From NCBI GenBank assembly GCA_964464965.1, contig CAYXHM010000002.1, forward strand, positions 506,778 through 570,777: DNA of 64,000 bases, given 5' to 3'. The translations under genes and the position numbers were made by a program. The notes under the pieces are model-generated. The model saw only the letters and a program-made list of their open reading frames with translations. It was not told the DNA's origin and ran no database searches. The stretch's first letter is position 1, and each line of letters begins with the position of its first letter. This DNA is from UBA5543 sp964464965. GTDB lineage: Bacteria; Bacteroidota; Bacteroidia; Chitinophagales; Chitinophagaceae. Below are positions 8,677-16,948 of this stretch, one piece after another.

Positions 8677-9987
8677 ATGAAGAGAGTACTGATTGTAAGC
8701 CCGCATTTCCCGCCCGTGAATGCGGCTGATATGCAACGCGTGCGCCACAGCCTGCCCTATTTTCGTAAATATGGCTGGATAGCTGATGTAATAACGGTTG
8801 ACCTGGATTATGTAGAGTCTTACAGCATAGATACACTGCTGAACGAAACCGTGCCTGCTGATGTTAAAGTACATTACGTAAAAGCATGGGATGCGAAGAA
8901 AACCCGCAAGTACGGGCTGGGCAGCCTTTCTATGAGGTCTTTTTTCTTTTATAAAAAACTGGGTAACCGCTTACTTAAATCGGGGGATTACGACCTGGTA
9001 TATTTTTCTACTACTGCTTTTCATGTAATGGCCCTGGGGCGGTACTGGAAAGAAAAATTTGGTGTGCCGTTTGTGCTGGATATTCAAGACCCGTGGCGCA
9101 ATGATTTTTACCTGGACAAGCCTAAAAACCAGAGGCCGCCAAAATTCTGGATGTCTTATAACATAGACAAGTACCTGGAAATGTACACCATGAAAAAGGT
9201 GGATGGTATCATCAGTGTTTCGCAGGGGTATGTAGATACATTCCTGCAAAGGTACCCGTACATGAGGCCGGAACAGTTTACCGTTATCCCTTTCGGGTAT
9301 AGTATAATAGACTTCGAGGTGATGAGAAAAAGCTTTCATCAGCCTGAAGTGAAAATTCCGGGCGGGAAAATAAACATTGTATATATAGGCAGGGGCGGGC
9401 ACGATATGAAGCTGGCCGTTACTTGTTTTTTTACTGCGCTGAACAACCTGGTGCGGAAAGACCCATCTGTGGCAGATAAGCTGCACTGCTGGTTTATAGG
9501 TACCAGTTATGCTATGAAGGGCAAGGGTGGTAAGACCATAAAACCCATAGCTGACGATATTGGGGTAGGTGAACTGGTGACTGAAATAACAGACAGGGTA
9601 GCGTTTTTTGAAACGTTGTACCAACTGGACCATGCAGATGCATTTTTCGTGCCGGGGTCAATAGATACCAGCTATACAGCTTCAAAAATATACCAGTATG
9701 TTTTGTCTGAAAAGCCTTTGCTGGCAATATTTTACAAGGGCAGCAGTGTGATCTCCATACTGGAAAAAGCCCGTACAGGCACAGTAGTTACTTTTGACGA
9801 GTCTTTACAGTACACTGATGATATGATAAAACAGTGTGAGGATTTTCTGACCCGGCTGCTGAATCATGAAACTGTTGCTGTTAAATATAACAGGGCTAAC
9901 TTTGCTGAATATTCTGCTGAGGCCATGGCTAAAAAGCAGGTAGATTTTTTTAATAAAATAATTGCAGCTAAAAAGGAGCATGCTTAA
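8677..9987 (+). CDS. Glycosyltransferase, GT-B fold, family 4-like
   Basis: A 436-residue cytoplasmic protein. It starts with VLIVSPHFPPVNAADMQRVR, the usual GT4 N-terminal donor-fold strand followed by a flexible acceptor loop. Further GT-B landmarks are LDIQDPW near residue 140, IISVSQGYVD near residue 180, and a C-terminal nucleotide-sugar region with HADAFFVPGSIDTSYTAS and YQYVLSEKPLLAIF. It probably transfers a sugar to a cell-surface glycan or lipid; donor and acceptor are unknown. It overlaps the start of rnhB by 8 bases. Confidence 0.82.
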   Translation: MKRVLIVSPHFPPVNAADMQRVRHSLPYFRKYGWIADVITVDLDYVESYSIDTLLNETVPADVKVHYVKAWDAKKTRKYGLGSLSMRSFFFYKKLGNRLLKSGDYDLVYFSTTAFHVMALGRYWKEKFGVPFVLDIQDPWRNDFYLDKPKNQRPPKFWMSYNIDKYLEMYTMKKVDGIISVSQGYVDTFLQRYPYMRPEQFTVIPFGYSIIDFEVMRKSFHQPEVKIPGGKINIVYIGRGGHDMKLAVTCFFTALNNLVRKDPSVADKLHCWFIGTSYAMKGKGGKTIKPIADDIGVGELVTEITDRVAFFETLYQLDHADAFFVPGSIDTSYTASKIYQYVLSEKPLLAIFYKGSSVISILEKARTGTVVTFDESLQYTDDMIKQCEDFLTRLLNHETVAVKYNRANFAEYSAEAMAKKQVDFFNKIIAAKKEHA

Positions 9988-10594
9988 ACGCAATTTTACA
10001 AAAGGAGTATTAGAAGCGGGGTGTGACGAGGCCGGGCGTGGATGCCTGGCCGGGCCTGTGTTTGCTGCTGCTGTGATATTGCCTCCGCGTTTTTCTCATC
10101 CTTTGCTGAATGACAGCAAACAACTTACGCACGAAGAGCGTAATGAGCTGCGTCCCATAATAGAGAAGAAGGCGCTTGCATGGGCTGTGGGCATGTGTAC
10201 ACACGAGGAAATAGATTGCATTAATATACTGAAGGCTTCTTTTAAAGCTATGCACCTGGCTGTAGATCAGCTATCAATAAGGCCGGAGCTCTTGCTAATA
10301 GATGGCAACCGCTTTTCGCCCTACTTTGGTATTACACACCAGTGCATTATAAAAGGCGATGCTACTTATATGTCTATTGCAGCGGCAAGTATATTGGCAA
10401 AAACACACCGCGACGAATTTATGATGAACCTGCACCAGCAGTACCCGCACTATGGCTGGGACAATAATAAAGGCTACGGCACCATCCATCACCGCAGGCA
10501 AATGATGCAGCACGGCTCATCGCCCTACCACCGCAAGACCTTTAAGTGGAAAGAGGTTGTAGCGGGTGAGGTTGAAGTTGCCATTGAAGATTAA
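9980..10594 (+). CDS. rnhB: Ribonuclease HII
   Basis: Cleaves the RNA strand of RNA-DNA hybrids and incises 5' of single ribonucleotides in DNA. From the ATG at 9980 the protein is 204 residues. The DEDD catalytic carboxylates are present: D16 and E17 (CDEAGRG), D108 (LLIDGNRF) and D127 (IKGDATY), followed by AAASILAKTHRDEF. A TTG at 9962 also keeps the frame open, but the ATG at 9980 follows a strong AAAAGGAG ribosome-binding site at 9971-9978 and is preferred. The TAA stop shares the TTAA at 10591-10594 with the convergent kinase gene. Confidence 0.95.
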   Translation: MLKRNFTKGVLEAGCDEAGRGCLAGPVFAAAVILPPRFSHPLLNDSKQLTHEERNELRPIIEKKALAWAVGMCTHEEIDCINILKASFKAMHLAVDQLSIRPELLLIDGNRFSPYFGITHQCIIKGDATYMSIAAASILAKTHRDEFMMNLHQQYPHYGWDNNKGYGTIHHRRQMMQHGSSPYHRKTFKWKEVVAGEVEVAIED

Positions 10595-11559
10595 GATAAC
10601 GGGAAGCTCATTTCAAAAACAGCACCATCAGGCTCATTATCCTTAACAACTATTCTCCCTTTATGCTGCTTTACAATTTTAGCAGTAAGGTATAGTCCTA
10701 ACCCTGTTCCTTTTGCTTTTCGCGTTTCCTCATTGCCTATCCGGTAAAACTTATTGAATACTTTATTTTTTTCAGCATCAGGTATTCCAGGACCATTGTC
10801 TGCTACTATAATAACTGCCTTGCCGTTTTTTTCTACAATGCTAACAGAGATTGGTTTGTCTGCCGGTGTGTACTTTATTGCATTGCCCAACAGGTTATTT
10901 ACCGCCATTTGTATCAGCGTTTTGTCGCCGATTATATATAGTTCAGGCATCGGCATATCCATAAACCTTCCAGGATAGCTATGTGCATAATCATTCAGGC
11001 TGTCACTTACCAATGCTGCCAGGTTGAACCTTTCCTGCGAGGGTTTATACTGCCGCCCCTCTATCTGCGATGCCAGCAACATATTGTTGCACAGGTCGTT
11101 CAGCCTGTTAGACTCTGTTATACACCTGTCTATCAGCAGGGTTTTCTTTTCTTCATCAAGTTTGTGCCTGGCCATTGTCTGCAGGTTCAGTTTCATGGCA
11201 GCAATGGGCGATTTCAACTCGTGTGTTACTGCAAGCATAAAGTTGTTTTGCTGGCGCGATAGCCTGATACTACGGCGGAAGGAAGAATAAACCACCGCAG
11301 CGCCTATGATGATGATGAGCAGGTTTGTAGCACCCTCTCCCAGGTATTGCGCTGAACGCGACCTGCGCTTCTCCTTTATTTCATCCAGTATAGCATAGTA
11401 TTCATTAGCATTAGCTACACTGTCAACGGTGTGTTGCAGGTTCACATATTCAAGTTCATATATGGTCTGGCTTTTCTGGTATAGGCTGACACCCCAGAAA
11501 ACAAGGGCGGCCACGACATATAAAAACAATAGAAGGTGTACAGTAGTGAATAAACGCAT
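10591..11559 (-). CDS. Orphan sensor histidine kinase
   Basis: A 322-residue membrane kinase: transmembrane helix near residues 4-25, a short periplasmic region of about 50 residues, a second helix near 78-93, a HisKA dimerisation domain with phospho-acceptor His113 (VTHELKSPIAAMK), and a HATPase_c domain with N box NNLLGNAIKYTP, G1 DNGPGIPD, F box FYRIG and G2 GTGLGLYL. All catalytic boxes look intact. No response-regulator gene lies nearby, so its partner is elsewhere. The periplasmic sensor is too short for a typical ligand-binding fold, so membrane or protein-protein sensing is likely. Confidence 0.9.
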   Translation of the reverse strand: MRLFTTVHLLLFLYVVAALVFWGVSLYQKSQTIYELEYVNLQHTVDSVANANEYYAILDEIKEKRRSRSAQYLGEGATNLLIIIIGAAVVYSSFRRSIRLSRQQNNFMLAVTHELKSPIAAMKLNLQTMARHKLDEEKKTLLIDRCITESNRLNDLCNNMLLASQIEGRQYKPSQERFNLAALVSDSLNDYAHSYPGRFMDMPMPELYIIGDKTLIQMAVNNLLGNAIKYTPADKPISVSIVEKNGKAVIIVADNGPGIPDAEKNKVFNKFYRIGNEETRKAKGTGLGLYLTAKIVKQHKGRIVVKDNEPDGAVFEMSFPLS

Positions 11560-11593
11560 GACGGGTGCAACATGTTTTAATGTTGCAATAAAG

Positions 11594-12082
11594 TTACTGT
11601 TTTGCGCGTTTTTCTACGCGCAAACCTACCTGCAACATTTCTGGCAGGGGGTTGATACGCATATTGTGCGCAAATTTTATCTCCCACATACCCGCTTTGC
11701 GCAGCATGACGCTGTCCCCGTCGTGAGAGATGGGCATGCGTTGTTCCCATATTTCTCCCATGCCCCGGCCCATCCATTTGCCATTGGGTTCTGCCAGTGG
11801 TATTTCAATACGGGTACGTTTAAAAATTGTATCGCCGGGGGCTTTGGTATAAATCATCAGCCATATATTGGAGTAAGGGTAGGCATCCGTATGGCGGGTG
11901 ATAAAATGCAGGTTGTATAACGACGTAGTATCAGTTATTTCAAATTTAAAAGACAGGTGGTTTTTATAATCCCACTTATTGTCGGGTATTGAATACTCCT
12001 TTTGATAATAGGGAGAAGAAAGACAACTGCTTAACAGCAATAACAATAAAAAAGGAAAGAATATTTTTTGAATACGCAGCAT
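11594..12082 (-). CDS. gldH: Gliding motility lipoprotein GldH
   Basis: A 162-residue lipoprotein with the lipidated Cys at residue 20 (LLLLLSSC). It shows the GldH pattern: SIPDNKWDYKNHLSFKFEI, then TDAYPYSNIWLMI, a KRTRIEIPLAEPNGKWMG stretch, and a C-terminal GLRVEK. GldH is required for gliding in Flavobacterium johnsoniae and is conserved in many non-gliding Bacteroidota too, where it supports type IX secretion or envelope function. It follows yicC on the minus strand (about 40 bases apart) and precedes the kinase gene. No other gld gene is in the window. Confidence 0.85.
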   Translation of the reverse strand: MLRIQKIFFPFLLLLLLSSCLSSPYYQKEYSIPDNKWDYKNHLSFKFEITDTTSLYNLHFITRHTDAYPYSNIWLMIYTKAPGDTIFKRTRIEIPLAEPNGKWMGRGMGEIWEQRMPISHDGDSVMLRKAGMWEIKFAHNMRINPLPEMLQVGLRVEKRAKQ

Positions 12083-12122
12083 GACTATTTCCTGAATTGC
12101 AAAACTACCTTATTTCTCCAGT

Positions 12123-12998
12123 TTATAAGATGTTCAATATTTGTTCTTTGGCCTTTTCCAGTTCATCTTTCATGCCTATAACCAGTTGCTGTATCATAGC
12201 ATCGTTAGCTTTAGAGCCCAGCGTGTTTATCTCCCGGCCTATTTCCTGCATAATAAATCCCAGCACTTTACCTTTGCCCGTATCTTCTTTGGCCAGTGTC
12301 TCGTAGAAATATACACAGTGCTGGCTGAGGCGGGTTTTCTCTTCAGTAAAATCCATACGCTCCAGGAAGTATATCATCTCCTGTTCAAAACGGTTCTGGT
12401 CCATTTTCTCTTTGCCTATAAACTCGCTCATAGACTGGTTAATACGTGCACGTACTTTTTCAATACGGGCGGGCTCCAATGGTAAAATTTTCTCCAGCAG
12501 GGCTTCTATATTCTTTATGCGTAATACCAGTTCTGTGTATAGTGCATCACCTTCTCTTTTGCGGTGTACCATCAGCAGGTCTGCGGCATCTTGTATGGCT
12601 TCTTTCACCACCCTCCACTCATCTTCGGGCAGCATATCCTGGTCTGCGGCCACTACTTCCGGCATACGCATGATGGTGGACAGGCTGTTGTCCTGCGGGA
12701 TATTAAGCTGTTCGGCAATTTGTTTCATGCTGTTATAGTAAAACACGGCCAGTTCAGTATTTACAGTCATGGGCTTGCTGGCACCTTCCTGTTTAATGGT
12801 AACAGTCAGGTCTATAGTGCCGCGCAGCAGGGTATTACTGAGCAGGTTGCGTATGTCTAACTCGTAAGAACGTAAAATGGGCGGTAGTTTGGTTGACATT
12901 TCAAATTGTTTCCCGTTCAGCGATTTCAATTCCACTACAATCTGTTTGCTATTTACGCGGGCTTCCGCACGGCCAAAGCCGGTCATCGAGTACAACAT
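12123..12998 (-). CDS. yicC: YicC family endoribonuclease/stress-adaptation protein
   Basis: A 291-residue cytoplasmic protein starting MLYSMTGFGRAEA, the almost invariant N-terminus of YicC proteins. An upstream in-frame start at 13031 would add 11 unrelated residues, so 12998 is used. Further family signatures are VELKSLNGKQFEM, the Glu-rich C-terminal domain with RFEQEMIYFLERMDFTEE, and the ending KGKVLGFIMQEIGREINTLGSKAND. E. coli YicC is a hexameric RNase that promotes decay of the small RNA RyhB. It precedes gldH and is probably co-transcribed with it. Confidence 0.92.
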   Translation of the reverse strand: MLYSMTGFGRAEARVNSKQIVVELKSLNGKQFEMSTKLPPILRSYELDIRNLLSNTLLRGTIDLTVTIKQEGASKPMTVNTELAVFYYNSMKQIAEQLNIPQDNSLSTIMRMPEVVAADQDMLPEDEWRVVKEAIQDAADLLMVHRKREGDALYTELVLRIKNIEALLEKILPLEPARIEKVRARINQSMSEFIGKEKMDQNRFEQEMIYFLERMDFTEEKTRLSQHCVYFYETLAKEDTGKGKVLGFIMQEIGREINTLGSKANDAMIQQLVIGMKDELEKAKEQILNIL

Positions 12999-13131
12999 CT
13001 GCAAGTAAACTTTGAAACAAAGAAAGGACAAACAAACCGCATTTTAAAAAAGCATATAAATTGCGCGTAAAAAATATGTATAAAACCATGCTAAAATCCC
13101 CGATAAATCATACAAGGGGTTGATATTTAAT

Positions 13132-13139
13132 TATTTTTG
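13132..13139 (+). promoter_or_regulatory. Candidate Bacteroidota -7 element
   Basis: TATTTTTG matches TAnnTTTG and lies 20 bases upstream of the ATG at 13159 of the EnvC-like gene. An AAGGAG ribosome-binding site follows at 13146-13151. Confidence 0.45.
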
Positions 13140-13158
13140 CCAGACAAGGAGATCCCTG

Positions 13159-14583
13159 ATGCGTTTTACTGTTTCTTTATTATTCATATTACTAACATTT
13201 ACTGCCATTGCACAGCAGCCCTCGCGCGAGGAGCTGGAGCAACGCCGCCGGCAATTGTTAGAAACCATAAAAGAAACGGAAAACCAACTGGCAGCAACTA
13301 AAAAAAACACTAAGGCTACTATGGGCCAGTTGCGTGCCTTGCAAAGCAAGCTTGCAGGCAGGCAGAAGCTGATTAATAATATCAACCAGGAAATAGAACA
13401 GATAGGCAGCAGCATAGCTTACTCGTCTAAAGAGATAACGAGGATGAAGGGCAACCTGGGCATATTGAAGGCCCGCTATGCACAATCTGTACGTTACGCC
13501 TACAAAAGCCGGAGTTCCTATGATATGCTGGCGTTCCTGTTTTCTTCAAACGACTTTAACGAGGCCCTGCGCCGCATGAAGTACCTGAAACGCTATACAG
13601 ATTATCGCAAAGACCAGGCAGACCAGATAAGATTGACACAGGCGAAACTGGAAGAAGAGGTGGATAACCTGAACAACGAGAAGGCTAAAAAGGATATACT
13701 ACTGTCTGCCGAGGAACAGCAGAAACAGGCTATTGAAGAAGATAAGAACAAGACCGACCAGGTAGTGAAGGAACTGAAGGGACAGGAAAAGGAACTAACG
13801 GCCAGGATAATGAAGAACCGCCGCATACAGCAGCAGGTGGACCGTGCCGTAGAAGATATCATACGCAAGGAACTGGAACTGGTACGTAAAAAAGCAGAAG
13901 AAGAAAGAAAACGTAAAGAAGCGGAAGAACGCAGATTGAGAGAGGAAGAAGAAAAAAGAAAAGCGCTGGCTGCTAACACTACGCCGTCCAAACCGGCCAG
14001 TAATATAACCGTTACTACAGACAATAGCACCCTGCCACCTGCAACACGCTCTAATACAGCTACTACTCCGCCTGTAAAAACAACAACACCTGTTGCTGCA
14101 AAACCTCCTGTTGCAAAGCCGACACCCAAGCCTGTTAACAGCTACGGCCTTACGCCGGAAGCTGCTGCATTGTCTAACAGCTTTGAAGCCAACAGGGGCA
14201 AGCTGCCATGGCCGGTAGAAAAGGGATTTATTTCTTTGGGTTACGGGCCGTACAAACACCCTATTGCAGAAAAAGTAACGCTGGAAAACCTGGGTATCAA
14301 TATCAGTACAGCAGCCGGTGCAAATGTCCGCGCTTGTTTTGAAGGCAGGGTTAGTAAAGTGTTTACTATGGATGGCAAACTATGGAACGTGCTCATTAAC
14401 CACGGCAGGTACGCCACTTTGTACATGAACCTGGCCAAGGTAAATGTAAAAGCAGACCAGCAGGTAAGCACCAAGCAATCCTTGGGTAGCGCAGCGGTAA
14501 ATGAAGATGGTGAGTCTGTTATCAACTTCCAGATATGGGTGGAAACTCACAAAGTTGACCCAGCGCCCTGGATAGCGCGTTAA
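13159..14583 (+). CDS. EnvC-like murein hydrolase activator with degenerate LytM domain
   Basis: From the ATG at 13159 the protein is 474 residues; an in-frame ATT at 13120 adds a non-secretory extension and is rejected. It has a signal peptide (ending AIAQ), a long Glu/Lys-rich coiled coil (about residues 20-275), a Thr/Pro/Ala linker (about 280-330) and a C-terminal M23/LytM-fold domain. The Zn-binding residues of active LytM peptidases look lost: ENLGINI replaces HxGIDI, and VINFQIW replaces HxHFEI. This matches EnvC/NlpD-type activators that switch on amidases at the division site rather than cutting peptidoglycan. It is convergent with gpmI through a shared TTAA. Confidence 0.85.
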   Translation: MRFTVSLLFILLTFTAIAQQPSREELEQRRRQLLETIKETENQLAATKKNTKATMGQLRALQSKLAGRQKLINNINQEIEQIGSSIAYSSKEITRMKGNLGILKARYAQSVRYAYKSRSSYDMLAFLFSSNDFNEALRRMKYLKRYTDYRKDQADQIRLTQAKLEEEVDNLNNEKAKKDILLSAEEQQKQAIEEDKNKTDQVVKELKGQEKELTARIMKNRRIQQQVDRAVEDIIRKELELVRKKAEEERKRKEAEERRLREEEEKRKALAANTTPSKPASNITVTTDNSTLPPATRSNTATTPPVKTTTPVAAKPPVAKPTPKPVNSYGLTPEAAALSNSFEANRGKLPWPVEKGFISLGYGPYKHPIAEKVTLENLGINISTAAGANVRACFEGRVSKVFTMDGKLWNVLINHGRYATLYMNLAKVNVKADQQVSTKQSLGSAAVNEDGESVINFQIWVETHKVDPAPWIAR

Positions 14584-16106
14584 TCAATTAGTACATTCCC
14601 CGTCATTTGCGGCGGAACAGGTATCCCCATTATCTTCAATATAGTAGGTGCAATATCACCCAGCTTGCCGGGTCTTACAGCACCATGATAATCATTTGAT
14701 ATAACAAACAGCGGCACGGGGTTAAGCGTATGCGCTGTGTTGGGCGAACCATCTTCATTTATCAGGTAGTCAGAATTGCCATGGTCTGCGGTGAGCAGTA
14801 TAGTGTACCCGTTTGCCAATGCCAGCGGCACTATCTGCGATACGCAGTTATCTACTGTTTCCACGGCTTTTATTGCCGCGCTCCATACGCCTGTATGGCC
14901 TACCATGTCAGCATTTGCAAAGTTCATGCATATAAAATCAGCAGATTGTGCAGCAATTTCGGGCAGTATGGCCGCTGTCAGTTCGTACGCGCTCATTTCA
15001 GGCTTCAGGTCGTACGTGGCTACATCTTTGGGCGAGGGCGCCATGATGCGCCTTTCCCCTATAAACTCTTTTTCCCTGCCGCCCGAAAAGAAAAAGGTAA
15101 CATGCGGGTATTTTTCTGTTTCAGCTATGCGTATCTGCGTTTTACCATATTGTTCCAATACCTGCCCAAGCGTATTGTCCAGGTTGTCGTTATAAAATAT
15201 GACCCCGACATTTTTATAGGTTTTGTCATATTCCGTCATGGTGACATAATGCAACTGTAGCGGCTGCATGTGAAATTCAGGGAAGTCCTGTTGTGTAAGC
15301 ACCTGTGTTATTTCCCTGCACCTGTCTGTACGAAAGTTGAAACAAACTACCACATCCCCTTCTTTTATGGTAGCCAAAGGTTTGCCATCAGCATCAACAG
15401 CTATTACCGGTTGTATAAACTCGTCTGTAACGCCTTGATTGTAAGACTGTTGTATAGATTCAAGCATATTGGTACTGCATTGGCCCATACCATGTACCAG
15501 GGCATCGTAACACAGTTTTACACGCTCCCAGCGCCTGTCGCGGTCCATTGCATAGTACCTGCCGCATATAGAGGCAAGTTTAGCATTTGTGCCGGCAATG
15601 TGTTGTTCCAGCTCATTTATATATTCATAACCGCCTTTGGGGTCAGTATCACGCCCGTCTGTAAAAGCGTGTATGGCCACATTTGGCAGGTGATGTTCCT
15701 GCGCCAGGCTGCATAATGCTTTCAGGTGGTCTATATGCGAGTGTACCCCGCCATCGCTCACCAGGCCTATAAAATGTAATGTCCTGCCGGGTTGTTTTGC
15801 CAGCTCAAATGCGTTAAGCAATACCAGGTTAGTAGCCAGCTCGCCCTCTCTTACGGCTACATGTATGCGCTGCAACTCCTGGTAAACTATACGGCCGGCA
15901 CCTAAGTTCAGGTGGCCTACTTCAGAATTACCCATCTGTCCCGCCGGCAACCCTACCTCTTCGCCACAGGTAACCAGTTCTGTATTTGGGTATTTTTCAT
16001 ATAAAGAATCTACAAAAGGTGTATTTGCATTCTCAATGGCATCTGAAGCAGGGATTTGCCCGTGTCCCCACCCATCCATAATGATGAGCATTACTTTTTT
16101 TGACAT
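14580..16106 (-). CDS. gpmI: 2,3-bisphosphoglycerate-independent phosphoglycerate mutase
   Basis: Interconverts 3- and 2-phosphoglycerate in glycolysis through a Mn-dependent phosphoserine. From the ATG at 16106 it has 508 residues, the usual length; a GTG two codons upstream is possible. The metal ligand Asp is in LIIMDGWG (residue 11), and the nucleophile Ser61 is in GQMGNSEVGHLNLGAGR. The C-terminal ligands are in NFANADMVGHTG and ILLTADHGNSD. It is a single gene whose stop overlaps that of the EnvC-like gene by 4 bases. The assignment is very secure. Confidence 0.97.
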   Translation of the reverse strand: MSKKVMLIIMDGWGHGQIPASDAIENANTPFVDSLYEKYPNTELVTCGEEVGLPAGQMGNSEVGHLNLGAGRIVYQELQRIHVAVREGELATNLVLLNAFELAKQPGRTLHFIGLVSDGGVHSHIDHLKALCSLAQEHHLPNVAIHAFTDGRDTDPKGGYEYINELEQHIAGTNAKLASICGRYYAMDRDRRWERVKLCYDALVHGMGQCSTNMLESIQQSYNQGVTDEFIQPVIAVDADGKPLATIKEGDVVVCFNFRTDRCREITQVLTQQDFPEFHMQPLQLHYVTMTEYDKTYKNVGVIFYNDNLDNTLGQVLEQYGKTQIRIAETEKYPHVTFFFSGGREKEFIGERRIMAPSPKDVATYDLKPEMSAYELTAAILPEIAAQSADFICMNFANADMVGHTGVWSAAIKAVETVDNCVSQIVPLALANGYTILLTADHGNSDYLINEDGSPNTAHTLNPVPLFVISNDYHGAVRPGKLGDIAPTILKIMGIPVPPQMTGNVLID

Positions 16107-16328
16107 GGACACAAAAATACAACTTAACCTGATACCTTTAAATCGGCAGGCTATGTTATATATACTACATTATTAATTATAGGTTAAAGTAATCATTTTA
16201 TCTTTTAAAATATACGAAATTGTATTTTTATGATCATTTTTGCCTAATTTGCCAATAGATAGTTAAACCAGATTGATTTTGGCAGGTTTTTTGCTGTATA
16301 AGTTATTTAGAACTTGAGGAGTTTGCTG

Positions 16329-16736
16329 ATGAAGAAATTTTACAAAAGAGTTTTGATTACCATACTGACTGTCTTCTCTCTGTCTGCTAATGTGCAGGCA
16401 CAAGAGCCGTTGCAGGAAGTGGTGCAATATATCCGTGGCGGTAATGTTACCGGCATGGCTAAGTATTTTGATAAAATGGTAGGTATTAATATCAATAATA
16501 ACCAGGCCAGCTATAGTTCTTCACAGGCAGAGATCATCCTCAAAGACTTTTTCAGTAAGAACGTAGTAAAAGATTTTAACGTTGCACAGGGCGGCAATAG
16601 CGGTACTACTTCTCAATATGCTATTGGCGATTTATACACCTCTGCCGGCCTTTACCAGTTATATGTGGTTATAAAGATGACTGAAAACCGGTTCCTGATA
16701 AAGGAAATGAGATTTGAAAAAATAGAAAAGAAATAA
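16329..16736 (+). CDS. DUF4783 family secreted protein
   Basis: From the ATG at 16329 (GAGGAG ribosome-binding site at 16316-16321; an in-frame TTG at 16314 is rejected) it has 135 residues. A signal peptide ends at NVQAQ, followed by a compact alpha/beta domain with VVQYIRGGNVTGMAKYFDK and a C-terminal FLIKEMRFEKI strand. This is the NTF2-like DUF4783 family, widespread in Bacteroidota, whose function is not known to me. It is followed immediately by a strong intrinsic terminator, so it is probably monocistronic. Confidence 0.8.
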   Translation: MKKFYKRVLITILTVFSLSANVQAQEPLQEVVQYIRGGNVTGMAKYFDKMVGININNNQASYSSSQAEIILKDFFSKNVVKDFNVAQGGNSGTTSQYAIGDLYTSAGLYQLYVVIKMTENRFLIKEMRFEKIEKK

Positions 16737-16764
16737 AAACCCACTCCGAAGAGTGGGTTTTTTT
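16735..16764 (+). terminator. Intrinsic terminator after the DUF4783 gene
   Basis: Perfect stem CCCACTC/GAGTGGG (16740-16746 with 16751-16757) and tetraloop CGAA, extended by AAAAA/TTTTT pairing, with a run of seven T at 16758-16764. This is a textbook rho-independent signal starting right at the stop codon. Confidence 0.92.
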
Positions 16765-16948
16765 ATGCTTTCCGATTCAATTATAGTTCTTGATTGAAGC
16801 AAGGATCAACTTGCAGAATTGCAATCGCTGGTTGAAAACTCACAACCGGCCTAAGCGCCCACATAGAGAGGAGCCAGTTATTACGCCAAAGAAATGTATA
16901 TATTCTGATTTCATTGATTTTGCATTATCAGGTAAACTATGTATTGCA

